Source: DATARH01 sp035504235 (GTDB lineage: Bacteria > Pseudomonadota > Alphaproteobacteria > ATCC43930 > CGMCC-115725). From it: DNA of 34,031 nt. The translations under genes and the position numbers were made by a program. The notes beneath the pieces were generated by a model, which did no database searches, was not told where the DNA came from, and was given only the letters and a program-made list of their open reading frames with translations. Of this stretch, positions 7,046 through 15,484 are shown in pieces. The stretch covers positions 1-34,031 of the forward strand of contig DATJSH010000267.1 of assembly GCA_035504235.1 (NCBI GenBank), read 5' to 3'. Every line of letters starts with the position of its first letter. Positions within the stretch are counted from its first letter, which is position 1.

Positions 7046-8446
7046 TTATACGGCGTTTGCGGCCGTGACGCGAGCAAACCAATCGCAAGAAGCCTTTGGC
7101 GAGCGCGTCAGAGTGGCCCGGTCGAGCCTGGCAAGCCCAAATCTCGCAGTGAAGCCGTGCGACCACTCCCAATTGTCGACCAATGTCCAGATGAAATAGC
7201 CGCCGAGATTTGAGCCGGTCGCGAGCGCGCGATGGGCCGTTGAGATATGATCGCGCAGGTAGGCGATGCGCTCGCGGTCGTCGACGCGGCCGTCGGCGCC
7301 AGGTGCCTCGTTGAAGAAGGCACCGTTTTCCGTGATATAGACGCGTGGGTTTCCGTATTGTGTGCGTAATTCGCCGAGTATGTCGGTGAGCCCGGTCGGA
7401 TCAATACCCCAGGTCATTGCGGTCGTGCGCATGCCGGCGGGCAGCGCACCCCAATTGGTTCCCAGCAGGCCGGCCGGGTCGACCCGCTGATACATTGGCG
7501 CATAGTAGTTGACGCCGAGGAAGTCGATCTTCTGGCGGATCTCGGCCATGTCACCCGGCTTCATCAGCTTTTCGACGAGCGGCAGATAGCGTGCCGGATA
7601 GGTGCCGCGAAACAGCGGGTCGAGGTAGGCCTTGTTCCAGGCAGCGTCCCAGATCGCCGCGGCCTCTCGGTTCGTCGCCAGGTTCCCCGCGGGACGGCAC
7701 GGCTGCAGGCTCATGACCGTGCCGAGCTCGAATCGGCCGTTTTGCGCGCGCAACGCGGCCAGCGCCCGCCCCTGCGCGAGGTTTAGGTGGTGGCCTGCGG
7801 CGGCCATTGGTTCGCGGCCGTGCAGGCCGGGCGCATGCTCGCCGAGACCATGACCCATGATCGCGTGCACCTGCGGCTCGTTGAACATCACCCAGCGGTG
7901 CACCCGGTCGCCGAGCCGGCGTGCCATCAGCAGCGCATAATCGGTAAACCAGTCAGCGATGGAGCGATTGCCCCAGCCTCCGCGATCCTGCAGTGCTTGC
8001 GGAAGGTCCCAATGGAACAGGCACGGCCAAGGCTCGATGCCGGCCTTCAGCAGGGCGTCTGTGACGCGATCGTAATAATCGAGCCCCCGGGGGTCTTGCT
8101 GGCCGGTGCCTTCGGGCAACACGCGTGGCCAGCAGATCGAATAGCGATAGGCCTTGACCCCGAGCTGCTTCAACAGCGCGATGTCTTCCGGATAGCGGTG
8201 ATAGCTGTCACAGGTCACTTCGGGGGTGGTGTGATCGGCTATCGTACCCGGAATGCGGGCGAAGGTATCCCAAATGCTGTCGGCCTTGCGGTCGCCGCGC
8301 CCCTCGATCTGACAGGACGAGGTGGACACGCCCCATACGAAACCCGGCGGGAATCGCAATGGCTCAGCCATAGCGGGCCTCGGTTCGGCCCAGCGCGCCC
8401 CGAGGATGCTTGCCGCGCCGGTCTTCAGAAAAGTTCGGCGACGCAT
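7046..8446 (-). CDS. Tat-exported glycoside hydrolase family 1 (beta-glucosidase type)
   Basis: 466 residues. It starts with a twin-arginine-like signal (MRRRTFLKTGAASILG) ending near AMAEP. The mature part is a full GH1 barrel: acid/base Glu190 in MFNEPQ, nucleophile Glu373 in ITENGAFF, and the aglycone/glycone-site signature WEWSHGFTARFGL near the C-terminus. GH1 enzymes cleave beta-glucosides and related beta-glycosides with retention of configuration; the exact sugar is not predictable. The conserved Tyr of the N-terminal YQIEG motif is Cys here (SSCQIEG). The gene lies 22 nt downstream of the SMP-30 gene on the same strand, so they are probably co-transcribed. Export through Tat suggests periplasmic action on an oligosaccharide or glycoside. 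Confidence 0.93.
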   Translation of the reverse strand: MRRRTFLKTGAASILGARWAEPRPAMAEPLRFPPGFVWGVSTSSCQIEGRGDRKADSIWDTFARIPGTIADHTTPEVTCDSYHRYPEDIALLKQLGVKAYRYSICWPRVLPEGTGQQDPRGLDYYDRVTDALLKAGIEPWPCLFHWDLPQALQDRGGWGNRSIADWFTDYALLMARRLGDRVHRWVMFNEPQVHAIMGHGLGEHAPGLHGREPMAAAGHHLNLAQGRALAALRAQNGRFELGTVMSLQPCRPAGNLATNREAAAIWDAAWNKAYLDPLFRGTYPARYLPLVEKLMKPGDMAEIRQKIDFLGVNYYAPMYQRVDPAGLLGTNWGALPAGMRTTAMTWGIDPTGLTDILGELRTQYGNPRVYITENGAFFNEAPGADGRVDDRERIAYLRDHISTAHRALATGSNLGGYFIWTLVDNWEWSHGFTARFGLARLDRATLTRSPKASCDWFARVTAANAV

Positions 8447-8468
8447 CGCAACGCACCTCTCGTGGTGA

Positions 8469-9425
8469 TCAGCCGCCGACTGCCCCCTGGGTGTTGACGT
8501 AGACCGCGTAGAGCGAATGGCTGCCTGCGATGAACAGCCGGTTGCGCTTGGTGCCGCCGAAGCAGAGGTTCGCTGCGCGTTCGGGCAGCGCGATGCGTCC
8601 GATCATCGTGCCGTCGGGCGCGAACACCGCGACGCCATTCAATTCGGGGCTCATTCCCCAGCCGCACCACAGATTGCCATCGACATCGCAGCGGAAGCCG
8701 TCAGGCGTGCCCTTGTCGAGATCACCGAAATCGTGCCCGTTGTGCAGTGTCGTGCCGTCGTCGGCAACGTCGAAGACGCGGATCGCGCGTTGCGGCGCCG
8801 CACGCGACTCGACGATGTAAAGCCGCGACTCGTCGGGTGAGAAGGCGAGTCCGTTCGGCCCGCGAATGTCATCGGCGACCACCGTCACCTGGCCGGTGCG
8901 GCCGTCGATGCGGTAGACGCAGGTGACTGGCAACTCGGGTTCGGCCTTGTCGCCCTCATATTCGCCGAGAATGCCGAAGGGGGGGTCGGTGAACCAGATC
9001 GAGCCGTCCGATTTCACGACCACGTCGTTCGGCGAGTTCAGCGGCTTGCCGTTAAAGCGGTTGCACAGGACCGTGATCGTGCCGTCGTGCTCGGTGCGGG
9101 TGACCTGCCGCGCGCCGTGCTCGCAGGTGACGAGCCGGCCTTGACGGTCGCGGGTGTTGCCATTCGAATTGTTCGATGGCTTGCGAAACACGCTGACGGC
9201 GCCGGTTTCTTCCTCCCATTTGAGGATGCGGTTGTTGGGGATGTCGCTCCACAATAGGAAGCGGCCATCGCCGAACCACACTGGCCCTTCTGCCCAGCGG
9301 CAGCCGGTATAGAGCATCTCGACTGACGCGTTGAACGGGGGCTTGATCTTCTCGAAGCGAGGGTCGAGGGCGATTATCGCGGGGTCGGGATAGAGAAGGG
9401 AGGGTTGCCAGCCGTTGTCGCTCAT
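8469..9425 (-). CDS. SMP-30/gluconolactonase/LRE family protein
   Basis: 318 residues from the ATG at 9425. An ATG 14 codons earlier is possible, but MSDNGWQPSLLYPDP is the more typical N-terminus. Six-bladed beta-propeller lactonase. Expected metal ligands are present: Glu46 in AEGPVW, Asn191 in GPNGLAF and Asp242 in PDGFRCD, with Asn133 in NSPNDVVV at the substrate side. Members hydrolyse sugar or other lactones in the cytoplasm or periplasm; no signal peptide is seen here. Pairing with the GH1 gene suggests a glycoside-degrading route in which a released sugar is oxidised to a lactone and then opened. That link is inference, as no sugar dehydrogenase is adjacent. Confidence 0.9.
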   Translation of the reverse strand: MSDNGWQPSLLYPDPAIIALDPRFEKIKPPFNASVEMLYTGCRWAEGPVWFGDGRFLLWSDIPNNRILKWEEETGAVSVFRKPSNNSNGNTRDRQGRLVTCEHGARQVTRTEHDGTITVLCNRFNGKPLNSPNDVVVKSDGSIWFTDPPFGILGEYEGDKAEPELPVTCVYRIDGRTGQVTVVADDIRGPNGLAFSPDESRLYIVESRAAPQRAIRVFDVADDGTTLHNGHDFGDLDKGTPDGFRCDVDGNLWCGWGMSPELNGVAVFAPDGTMIGRIALPERAANLCFGGTKRNRLFIAGSHSLYAVYVNTQGAVGG

Positions 9426-9522
9426 CGCTTCGGTTCCCTGCTCATTTGCCGTGTGGTGCGCAAGCACGGGGCGAGCATGGAACGTTTCGACTACGGCCTC
9501 AAGACGGTGCTGTTCGCTGCGC

Positions 9523-9684
9523 TCAGAAGCTGCTGGCGATCCGCGAGAACACGCTGCTCACGTTGGTGCCGATAGTGGTGATCGCAGAGAAGGCGACGAT
9601 CGAAATGAAAAAAGCGACCATCGCGTATTCGATGGCCGTTGCGCCGCTTTGGTCGAGCTTTATTCCGCCTAGCCTGGGATGCAT
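9523..9684 (-). CDS. Flp/Fap-type type IVb pilin, solitary
   Basis: 53 residues. The N-terminal part MHPRLGGIKLDQSG is followed by ATAIEY, the class IVb prepilin signature. Processing is expected after Gly14, leaving Glu at +5 and Tyr at +6, followed by a hydrophobic helix (AMVAFFISIVAFSAI). Length and layout match Flp major pilins of Tad systems, which form adhesive fibres. No prepilin peptidase, CpaF ATPase, secretin or TadB/C gene is in the window, so the assembly machinery must be elsewhere or absent. The ribosome-binding site before the ATG at 9684 is weak. The gene lies between the glycan cluster and the SMP-30 gene. Confidence 0.85.
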   Translation of the reverse strand: MHPRLGGIKLDQSGATAIEYAMVAFFISIVAFSAITTIGTNVSSVFSRIASSF

Positions 9685-9755
9685 CGCTGGCCGTCTCGCC
9701 ACCTCGAAGAGCCAATGATGCTGGCCAATCCTTGACGATTCGTGAACGGTCGGCG

Positions 9756-10799
9756 TTAGACGCCGTAAAATTCCCGGTACCAGCGAACAAATCGGGGCAC
9801 GCCCTCTTCGATCGGCGTCGTCGGTGCAAAGCCCGTATCGCGCCGCAATGCTTCCGTGTCGGCGCGGGTCGCGACCACGTCGCCCGGCTGCATCTGCAGC
9901 ACGCGTTTTTCCGCTTTGCGGCCCAGCGCCGCCTCGAGCACCGTGACCAGATGCGTCACTTTCACAGGCCGGCCCCCGCCAATGTTGTAGATGCGGAACG
10001 GCGCGCTGCTTTCCGCCGGACCCGGGCCGCCGGCCTCCCAGGCCGGGTTCGGCGCGGGCGGACGGTCCATGATGCGCCGCACGCTCTCGACGATGTCGTC
10101 CACATAGGTGAAGTCGCGCTCCAGTTCGCCGCCGGCAAAAAGATCGATCGGCTGCCCTGACAGGATCGCCTTGGTGAATAGGAAGAGCGCCATGTCCGGC
10201 CGCCCCCAAGGCCCGTACACGGTGAAAAAACGCAAGCCGGTCATCGGCATGCCGAACAAGTGGCTGTAGCTGTGCGCCATCAGCTCGTTGGCGCGTTTGG
10301 TCGCGGCATAAAGCGTCAGCGGATGGTCCACCGGGTCGTCGGTCGAGAATGGCATTTTGGTATTGGCGCCATAAACCGAGCTGGTCGACGCGTAGACGAG
10401 GTGTTTCACCTCGGCGTGGCGGCTGGCCTCGAGGACGTTGAGAAAGCCGGTCAGATTCGCATCCGCATAGGCGTGCGGGTTGGTTAGCGAGTATCGCACC
10501 CCCGCCTGCGCCGCGAGGTTGGCGAGTACCGCCGGGCGCGACTTCCCCACCAATGCACGCAGCGCCGCGCCCTGCGTCAGGTCGAGATGGGCAAAGGTAA
10601 AGCCATTATGCGCCTGCAGCCGCGCGAGCCGAGCCTTTTTCAGCTCGACGTCGTAGTAGGCGTTGAGATTGTCGAGGCCGATGACCTCCCGTCCTTCGCC
10701 CAGCAGGCGATCGGCGAGGTGAAATCCGATAAACCCGGCCGCACCGGTGACGAGGACCGGACGGTCGGGAAATTCGTCAAGCGGGCTTACAGGCGCCAC
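9756..10799 (-). CDS. NAD-dependent epimerase, UDP-glucuronate 4-epimerase type
   Basis: 347 residues from GTG at 10799, which overlaps the last 13 nt of the upstream dehydrogenase gene, suggesting translational coupling. Extended SDR: VTGAAGFIG (Rossmann, about residues 18-26), TSSVYG and the catalytic pair Tyr164/Lys168 in YAATK. The segment RFFTVYGPWGRPDMAL and the C-terminal MQPGDV are typical of UDP-GlcA 4-epimerases (LpsL/CapI/GAE), which interconvert UDP-glucuronate and UDP-galacturonate for surface polysaccharides. Position directly after a UDP-sugar 6-dehydrogenase fits a uronic-acid precursor pathway. An N-acetylated uronic substrate (TviC-like role) cannot be excluded. Confidence 0.9.
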   Translation of the reverse strand: MAPVSPLDEFPDRPVLVTGAAGFIGFHLADRLLGEGREVIGLDNLNAYYDVELKKARLARLQAHNGFTFAHLDLTQGAALRALVGKSRPAVLANLAAQAGVRYSLTNPHAYADANLTGFLNVLEASRHAEVKHLVYASTSSVYGANTKMPFSTDDPVDHPLTLYAATKRANELMAHSYSHLFGMPMTGLRFFTVYGPWGRPDMALFLFTKAILSGQPIDLFAGGELERDFTYVDDIVESVRRIMDRPPAPNPAWEAGGPGPAESSAPFRIYNIGGGRPVKVTHLVTVLEAALGRKAEKRVLQMQPGDVVATRADTEALRRDTGFAPTTPIEEGVPRFVRWYREFYGV

Positions 10800-12088
10800 A
10801 GCTCGACCCCGGACGGTTGTGCGTCGCGCGGCAGGCGGGATTTCACGTCGAGCACCACGCCATTGCCGCCGCGCAGCAAACCACTGATGAGCGGCCAGCC
10901 TTCGGCGACCAGGGGCGCGTGCGGGACCGCGAGGATCACCACGTCGGCTGGTAAAAGCGCCTGCCGGGGCAGCAGCCGCACGCCGTATTGGCGCAGCGCT
11001 TCCTCCGCCGAGGCGAGCGGGTCGTGCACCTGCGCGGCAATTCCAAAGGCCTCCAATTCCCGGATTATGTCGATGACCTTGCTGTTGCGGATGTCGGGGA
11101 CGTCTTCCTTGAAGGAGAGGCCGAGGATGGTAACGGCGCCCTTGGCACCGTCGTGGCGCAGCATCATTCGCACGCATTGCCGCGCAACTCGCGCTCCGAC
11201 GCCGTCATTGACCTGGCGCCCGGCGAGGATGAGCTGGGGATGGTAGCCGGCTCGCTCGGCGCGGTGCGTCAGGTAATACGGATCGATGCCGATGCAGTGG
11301 CCGCCTACGAGGCCCGGTGAAAATTTGAGGAAATTCCATTTTGTGCCAGCCGCGGCGAGGACATCGGCGGTATCGATGCCGAGTTCGTGGAAGATCGACG
11401 AAAGCTCGTTCATCAATGCGATGTTGAGATCGCGCTGGGTATTCTCGATGACCTTGGCGGCTTCTGCCGTCTTGATGCTCGACGCACGGTGGATACCGGC
11501 GGTGACGACGGTGCCATAGACCGCAGCGACGATGTCGAGGGTGGCTTTGTCCTGCGCGGCGACGACCTTCTCGATCATCTCGAAGCGGTGCTCGCGGTCA
11601 CCCGGGTTGATGCGCTCGGGGGAATAGCCGAGCGTGAAGTCTCGTCCGCAAACAAGCCCCGACGCGGCTTCCAGCGCTGGCGCGCAGTCCTCTTCGGTAG
11701 CCCCTGGATAGACGGTCGACTCGTAAACGACGATGTCGCCGCGCTTGAGCGCCTGACCCACCGTACGTGACGCGGCGAGCAGCGCGCGCAGATCCGGCCG
11801 GTTGGCGTCGTCAATCGGCGTCGGCACGGTGACGATAAAGAAGTCCGCAGCGCGCAGTTCGGATGGGTCTGTGGTAAAGCGAAGGTTCGCCGACTTTAAA
11901 TCCTGGGCCGCGACCTCGCGCGTAAGGTCGCGTCCGCAAATCAGCTCGGCGACGCGTTCGCGGGAAATGTCGAAGGCGACGACCGGCGTGCCCGCGCGCG
12001 CGAACGCGGCCGCCACCGGAAGCCCGACATAGCCAAGACCGATGACCGCGATCTTACGCTCGTGTCCCAACCTATCGATCGCCGACAT
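10787..12088 (-). CDS. UDP-sugar 6-dehydrogenase (WbpA/TviB type)
   Basis: 433 residues from ATG at 12088, with GAGG 8 nt upstream. The N-terminal Rossmann motif is VIGLGYVGLPVA (residues 15-26), followed by ESTVYPGATEE, GYSPERINPGD and the catalytic loop GLVGGHCIGIDPYYL with Cys265. The motif set and the GLPVA and IDPYYL variants resemble the WbpA/WbpO/TviB group, which oxidises C6 of UDP-GlcNAc or UDP-GalNAc, more than the Ugd group acting on UDP-glucose. The reaction uses two NAD+ and gives a UDP-uronic acid. It is first in a two-gene unit with the epimerase at 9756-10799. Which UDP-sugar is used needs a phylogeny or assay. Confidence 0.92.
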   Translation of the reverse strand: MSAIDRLGHERKIAVIGLGYVGLPVAAAFARAGTPVVAFDISRERVAELICGRDLTREVAAQDLKSANLRFTTDPSELRAADFFIVTVPTPIDDANRPDLRALLAASRTVGQALKRGDIVVYESTVYPGATEEDCAPALEAASGLVCGRDFTLGYSPERINPGDREHRFEMIEKVVAAQDKATLDIVAAVYGTVVTAGIHRASSIKTAEAAKVIENTQRDLNIALMNELSSIFHELGIDTADVLAAAGTKWNFLKFSPGLVGGHCIGIDPYYLTHRAERAGYHPQLILAGRQVNDGVGARVARQCVRMMLRHDGAKGAVTILGLSFKEDVPDIRNSKVIDIIRELEAFGIAAQVHDPLASAEEALRQYGVRLLPRQALLPADVVILAVPHAPLVAEGWPLISGLLRGGNGVVLDVKSRLPRDAQPSGVELWRL

Positions 12089-12420
12089 GGCGGAAACCTC
12101 GACGTGCCCGGTCTTTGCTGATAGCCGCCCATTCGTAGCAAACAATTGTTAGCTTGGTGTATGCAAATCAATCGATGCGCTCGAACACCGCAAGGGCTCC
12201 CGAGGCTACCCCCTTTTGATGCGCGGCAGACCGTGGGCCAATACCCCGGTTTGGGTGGGCATTTCCGTGTCGGTCGGCTAGATCGGATCGACGAGGCCGG
12301 TGGCGAGAGACGCGCAGGACGTTCACCGTCATGCCATATTGCTGAGGGCGGGGTAAGGGTCATGGAACGAGAGAATCCAGGTTTTCGCGACAAGTTTTGG
12401 ACATCAGGCAGCGGGCGCTG
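12089..12420. other. Intergenic region between divergent genes, 332 nt
   Basis: It lies between the UDP-sugar dehydrogenase and the truncated epimerase. An AT-richer patch around 12135-12180 probably holds the minus-strand promoter. The plus strand has a frame open from about 12146 to 12421, but its composition (Arg/Gly/Pro rich), lack of ribosome-binding site and lack of any recognisable motif argue against a gene. Confidence 0.5.
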
Positions 12421-12744
12421 ATGACGGCCGGTCTTGATATCGTTACGGGCGGAGGCGGCTTTATCGGCAGCCATCTGGTCGATCGGTTGTTGGCTGCGTG
12501 GCACCGGGTCAAGGTCATCGACAATTTCAGCGTGGGCCATCCGCGCAACCTGGAGCAGCACCGGGGAAATCGCGATCTTGAAGTCGTGACCTGCGAGATC
12601 GACAAAGATGCGGTCGCGCCGCTGTTTGTTGGCGCGGAACGGGTGTTTCATTTGGCGGCGCGGGCCGAGATCGTCCCGTCGGTGCAGAATCCCGGCGTCT
12701 GTTTTCGCTCGAATGTCGACGGGACTTATGCGGTCGTCGGATAG
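12421..12744 (+). pseudogene. Truncated NAD-dependent epimerase/dehydratase remnant
   Basis: Only about 107 codons of a family that is normally 310-340 residues long. The N-terminal third is well preserved: Rossmann VTGGGGFIGSHLVDRLL, VIDNFSVG, VFHLAARAEI and the NVDGTY segment that normally precedes the catalytic Ser and Tyr. The frame then stops at TAG. The following 265 nt show no continuation of the family in any frame that I can recognise, so the catalytic half is missing and the piece cannot be an active epimerase. It resembles UDP-glucose 4-epimerase-like sugar epimerases. The intact but atypical epimerase at 13010 follows on the same strand, suggesting replacement or recombination within the glycan locus. 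Confidence 0.75.
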
Positions 12745-13009
12745 CCGGGAAGGGCGACCGGGCTGATACAGGACTCAACCGAGCTGAGGCGATCGTTCGC
12801 GGCGGTAAGCGGAAAAGAGCGGGGTGCGAAAGGCCGGACGTCCATACCGGAATACGTGAAGCCGATGATCGTTTGTGCTCTAACCGGTTGGTCGGCGCGA
12901 TCAATGCGGATGTCGATAGTCGCGGATCCGCCCGAAGAAAGCCTCACTCGATTAATACTTAAGGAAGCAGGCGTCGAGGCGGCGGCACGATGACCCACGC
13001 AGGCGGGGG
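12745..13009. other. Degenerate intergenic stretch after the truncated epimerase
   Basis: 265 nt without a supportable gene. It could be diverged remains of the missing epimerase half or of another gene. The minus strand holds an open frame across it that resembles no family I know. The last bases give a G-rich potential ribosome-binding site for the gene at 13010. Confidence 0.4.
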
Positions 13010-14017
13010 ATGGTGACTAGGGGCTCAGATTCGCGTTTCGGGGTGTTTCGCGGCGCAGGTGTGGCGGTGACCGGCGGGGTCGGTTTGATCGGGTCGGCCT
13101 TGGCGCGACAGCTCGTCCCACTCGGTGCGCGCGTGCTGCTGATCGATAATATGATGCCGGCGGGCGGCGCCAACTTAGCCAATATCGCCGCGATCCGCGA
13201 CCGTGTGCAAGTCGAGGTCGCCGATATCCGCGACGGGGAAGCGATGCGGCGTTTGCTGGCCCGCTGTGACTTCCTTTTCGACTTGGCCGCGCAAACGAGC
13301 CATCTCGATTCGATGAAAGCGCCGTTCGACGATCTGGCGACCAACGCCACCGCGCAACTCCAGCTGCTCGAAACCTGCCGTGAGATGAATCCGGCGATCG
13401 TCATTGTCCACGCCGGGACGCGGCAGATTTACGGCCGGCCGCGCTACCTGCCGGTCGACGAGGCCCATCCGCTCAATCCAACCGACGTCAATGGCGTCAA
13501 CAAGATGGCAGGCGAAGCCTTCCACCTGATGTTCCACAGCGCCTACGGCCTCGATACCCGTTCGCTGCGCCTCACCAACGTTTACGGCCCCGGTATGCGG
13601 ATCAAGGATGCGCGACAGAATTTCCTCGGCATCTGGCTGCGCCGCGTGATCGAGGGCGAGGCGTTCGAGGTATGGGGCGGAGAACAGCGCCGCGATATGG
13701 TATTCGTCGACGACGCGGCCGAAGCGTTTCTTGCCGCGGCGGTGACCCCCGAGACGCGCGGCAAGGCGCTCAACATCGGTGGCGACGCGCCCTATAGCCT
13801 TGCTGAGATCGCCTCCGCGATGATCGCTGCCAACAGCGGCGGCCGCTACGAGCTCAAGGAATTTCCGGCGGAACGCAAGCGCATCGACATCGGCGACTTC
13901 GTCACCGACGATCGCCAGTTCCGCATACTCGCGAACTGGACGCCCAGCACGACGCTCGCCGAAGGGCTTAGGCAGTCGATCGATTATTATCGCTCGCACC
14001 TTGCAGCCTATCTTTGA
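13010..14017 (+). CDS. NAD-dependent epimerase/dehydratase-fold protein lacking the catalytic Tyr
   Basis: 335 residues, full length for an extended SDR. Rossmann motif VAVTGGVGLIGSA lies at residues 18-30, and the sugar-binding half with NVYGPGMRI and FVDDAAEAFLAA is normal. The active-site segment is altered: where the family has YxxxK, this protein has NGVNK (Asn161 to Lys165), so the general-base tyrosine is Asn. The upstream segment reads HAGTRQIYG. It either works on a substrate by an unusual mechanism, forms a distinct subfamily, or is not a classical epimerase. The gene lies 7 nt before the DegT aminotransferase start, so the two form an operon, which suggests a role in making an aminated nucleotide sugar. 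Confidence 0.85.
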   Translation: MVTRGSDSRFGVFRGAGVAVTGGVGLIGSALARQLVPLGARVLLIDNMMPAGGANLANIAAIRDRVQVEVADIRDGEAMRRLLARCDFLFDLAAQTSHLDSMKAPFDDLATNATAQLQLLETCREMNPAIVIVHAGTRQIYGRPRYLPVDEAHPLNPTDVNGVNKMAGEAFHLMFHSAYGLDTRSLRLTNVYGPGMRIKDARQNFLGIWLRRVIEGEAFEVWGGEQRRDMVFVDDAAEAFLAAAVTPETRGKALNIGGDAPYSLAEIASAMIAANSGGRYELKEFPAERKRIDIGDFVTDDRQFRILANWTPSTTLAEGLRQSIDYYRSHLAAYL

Positions 14018-14024
14018 GAGACAG

Positions 14025-15143
14025 ATGACGCTCATCCCACAAACCGATCCCCATGCCAGCTACGTCGAACACAAGGCGGCGATCGATGCCGCGCTCGCGC
14101 GGGTGCTCGACAGTGGCTGGTATATTTTGGGACGCGAGGCCGAGGCATTCGAGGCCCGTTTCGCCGAGTTGATCGGCGTCGGCCACGCGATCGGCTGCGG
14201 CAACGGGACCGACGCGCTGGAACTGGCGTTGCGCGCCTGCGGTATCGGCGCGGGAGATCTGGTTTTCACCGTATCGCACACCGCCGTCGCCACCGTCGCC
14301 GCAATCGAAAGGGCTGGGGCAACCGCCGTGCTCGCCGACATCGAGGAGAACGGATACTGCATGGATCCGGACGCGTTGGACGCTGCGCTGAAAGCCGCGC
14401 CCAAAGGGCGGCCCGCAGCGGTAATGCCTGTGCATCTCTACGGCGAGCCGGCGGCGATGGTCGAAATCGTCGCCTTGGCACGAGCGCGAGGGATGCGCGT
14501 CATTGAAGATTGCGCGCAGAGCCACGGCGCGCATTATCAGGGCGTCACCACTGGCTCGATCGGCGATTTCGGCTGCTTCAGCTTTTACCCGACGAAGAAT
14601 CTCGGTGCGCTAGGCGATGCCGGCGCCGTGGTCACCGGCGATGCCGAACTCGCCGCGGCGGCGCGCGAAATCCGGGAATATGGCTGGCGCGACCGCTATG
14701 TCAGCGCGGTGGTGGGCATCAACTCGCGGCTCGACCCGATTCAGGCAGGAGTCCTTAACGCCAAGATCGATACGCTGTCAGCCGACAATGCGCGCCGGCA
14801 AGCCATTGCGGCGCGCTACAACGCGGAGCTTGCAGGGTTGCCGCTCGCGGTGCCCGGAACGCGCAACAGCTCGACCCATGTCTACCATCAGTACGTCATC
14901 CGCACGAAAAAGCGCGACGGGCTGCGCGAGCATCTGCACCAGGCGCAGATCGGCACGGGTATCCATTACCCATTGCCGGTGCATCTGCACCCGGCCTATC
15001 GCGGGCGCGTGCTCGTCGGTCCGACTGGGCTGTGCCGCAGCGAAGCGGCGGCACGCGAAATCCTCAGCCTGCCGATGTACCCCCAGCTTTCCGGCAAAAC
15101 CGTCGACCGCGTGATCGCCGAAATCCGACGGTTCTTCCTCTAG
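14025..15143 (+). CDS. DegT/DnrJ/EryC1/StrS-family sugar aminotransferase
   Basis: 372 residues from ATG at 14025. PLP-dependent aminotransferase acting on nucleotide-linked keto sugars. PLP lysine is Lys191 in FYPTKNLGALGDAGAV, the ring-nitrogen Asp lies in VIEDCAQSHGA (residues 159-169), and the nucleotide-sugar loop includes GCGNGTDALELAL. The region YGWRDRY followed by GINSRLDPIQAGVL resembles 3-keto-sugar aminotransferases (FdtB/QdtB/DesV/WbpE group) more than 4-keto ones such as ArnB, but this is a judgement by eye. It follows the epimerase-fold gene by 7 nt and overlaps tail-to-tail by 4 nt with the EamA/SMR gene. It probably supplies an amino sugar to the glycan made by the neighbouring transferases. 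Confidence 0.92.
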   Translation: MTLIPQTDPHASYVEHKAAIDAALARVLDSGWYILGREAEAFEARFAELIGVGHAIGCGNGTDALELALRACGIGAGDLVFTVSHTAVATVAAIERAGATAVLADIEENGYCMDPDALDAALKAAPKGRPAAVMPVHLYGEPAAMVEIVALARARGMRVIEDCAQSHGAHYQGVTTGSIGDFGCFSFYPTKNLGALGDAGAVVTGDAELAAAAREIREYGWRDRYVSAVVGINSRLDPIQAGVLNAKIDTLSADNARRQAIAARYNAELAGLPLAVPGTRNSSTHVYHQYVIRTKKRDGLREHLHQAQIGTGIHYPLPVHLHPAYRGRVLVGPTGLCRSEAAAREILSLPMYPQLSGKTVDRVIAEIRRFFL

Positions 15144-15481
15144 GTCTGGTGCAACAGGAAGATCCCGCCGAAGATCATCGCGATGCCGCCAACCTGATGC
15201 CAGCCGAGCGGTTCATGCCATAGCACATGCGCCAGCACCGCGATGATGGCGTAGCTCGCCGCCACCGACGGGAAGGCGATCGATACCGGGATGCGATTGA
15301 GCGCGGCGATATAAGCAAACGAGGCCAGCGCATAAATCCCCAGCCCGGTAATCGTCAGCGGATCGAATAACTGCGCCATGAACGTGGGCGCGCCGACCGC
15401 GGCGGACTTCAACGCCAGCTGCGCGACAATCCCCAGCAAGATCGCTGCGGCAAGACCGAGATAGGCGACGGTGGTCGACAT
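15140..15481 (-). CDS. Four-helix EamA/SMR-type membrane protein (ArnE/F-like)
   Basis: 113 residues with four predicted membrane helices: AYLGLAAAILLGIVAQLAL, ITGLGIYALASFAYIAAL, VSIAFPSVAASYAIIAVLAH and VGGIAMIFGGIFLL. The length and the conserved pattern before helix 2 and in helix 3 match the half-size EamA/SMR family that includes ArnE and ArnF, proposed flippases for undecaprenyl-phosphate aminoarabinose. It starts 3 nt after the stop of the ArnC-like glycosyltransferase gene. By position and family it is the candidate flippase for the lipid-linked sugar. A homodimer would be needed, as only one subunit gene is present. A small-molecule exporter role is the main alternative. Confidence 0.85.
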   Translation of the reverse strand: MSTTVAYLGLAAAILLGIVAQLALKSAAVGAPTFMAQLFDPLTITGLGIYALASFAYIAALNRIPVSIAFPSVAASYAIIAVLAHVLWHEPLGWHQVGGIAMIFGGIFLLHQT

Positions 15482-15484
15482 GAC

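Noticed and set aside
12340..12420. Insertion-sequence end explaining the epimerase truncation
   Set aside because: No terminal inverted repeats, target duplication or transposase fragment could be seen.
12146..12421. 91-codon plus-strand frame ahead of the truncated epimerase
   Set aside because: No ribosome-binding site, Arg/Gly/Pro-rich, no recognisable feature.
13175..14035. Minus-strand frame opposite the epimerase-fold gene
   Set aside because: Antisense to a gene with clear Rossmann motifs; no ribosome-binding site or motif of its own.
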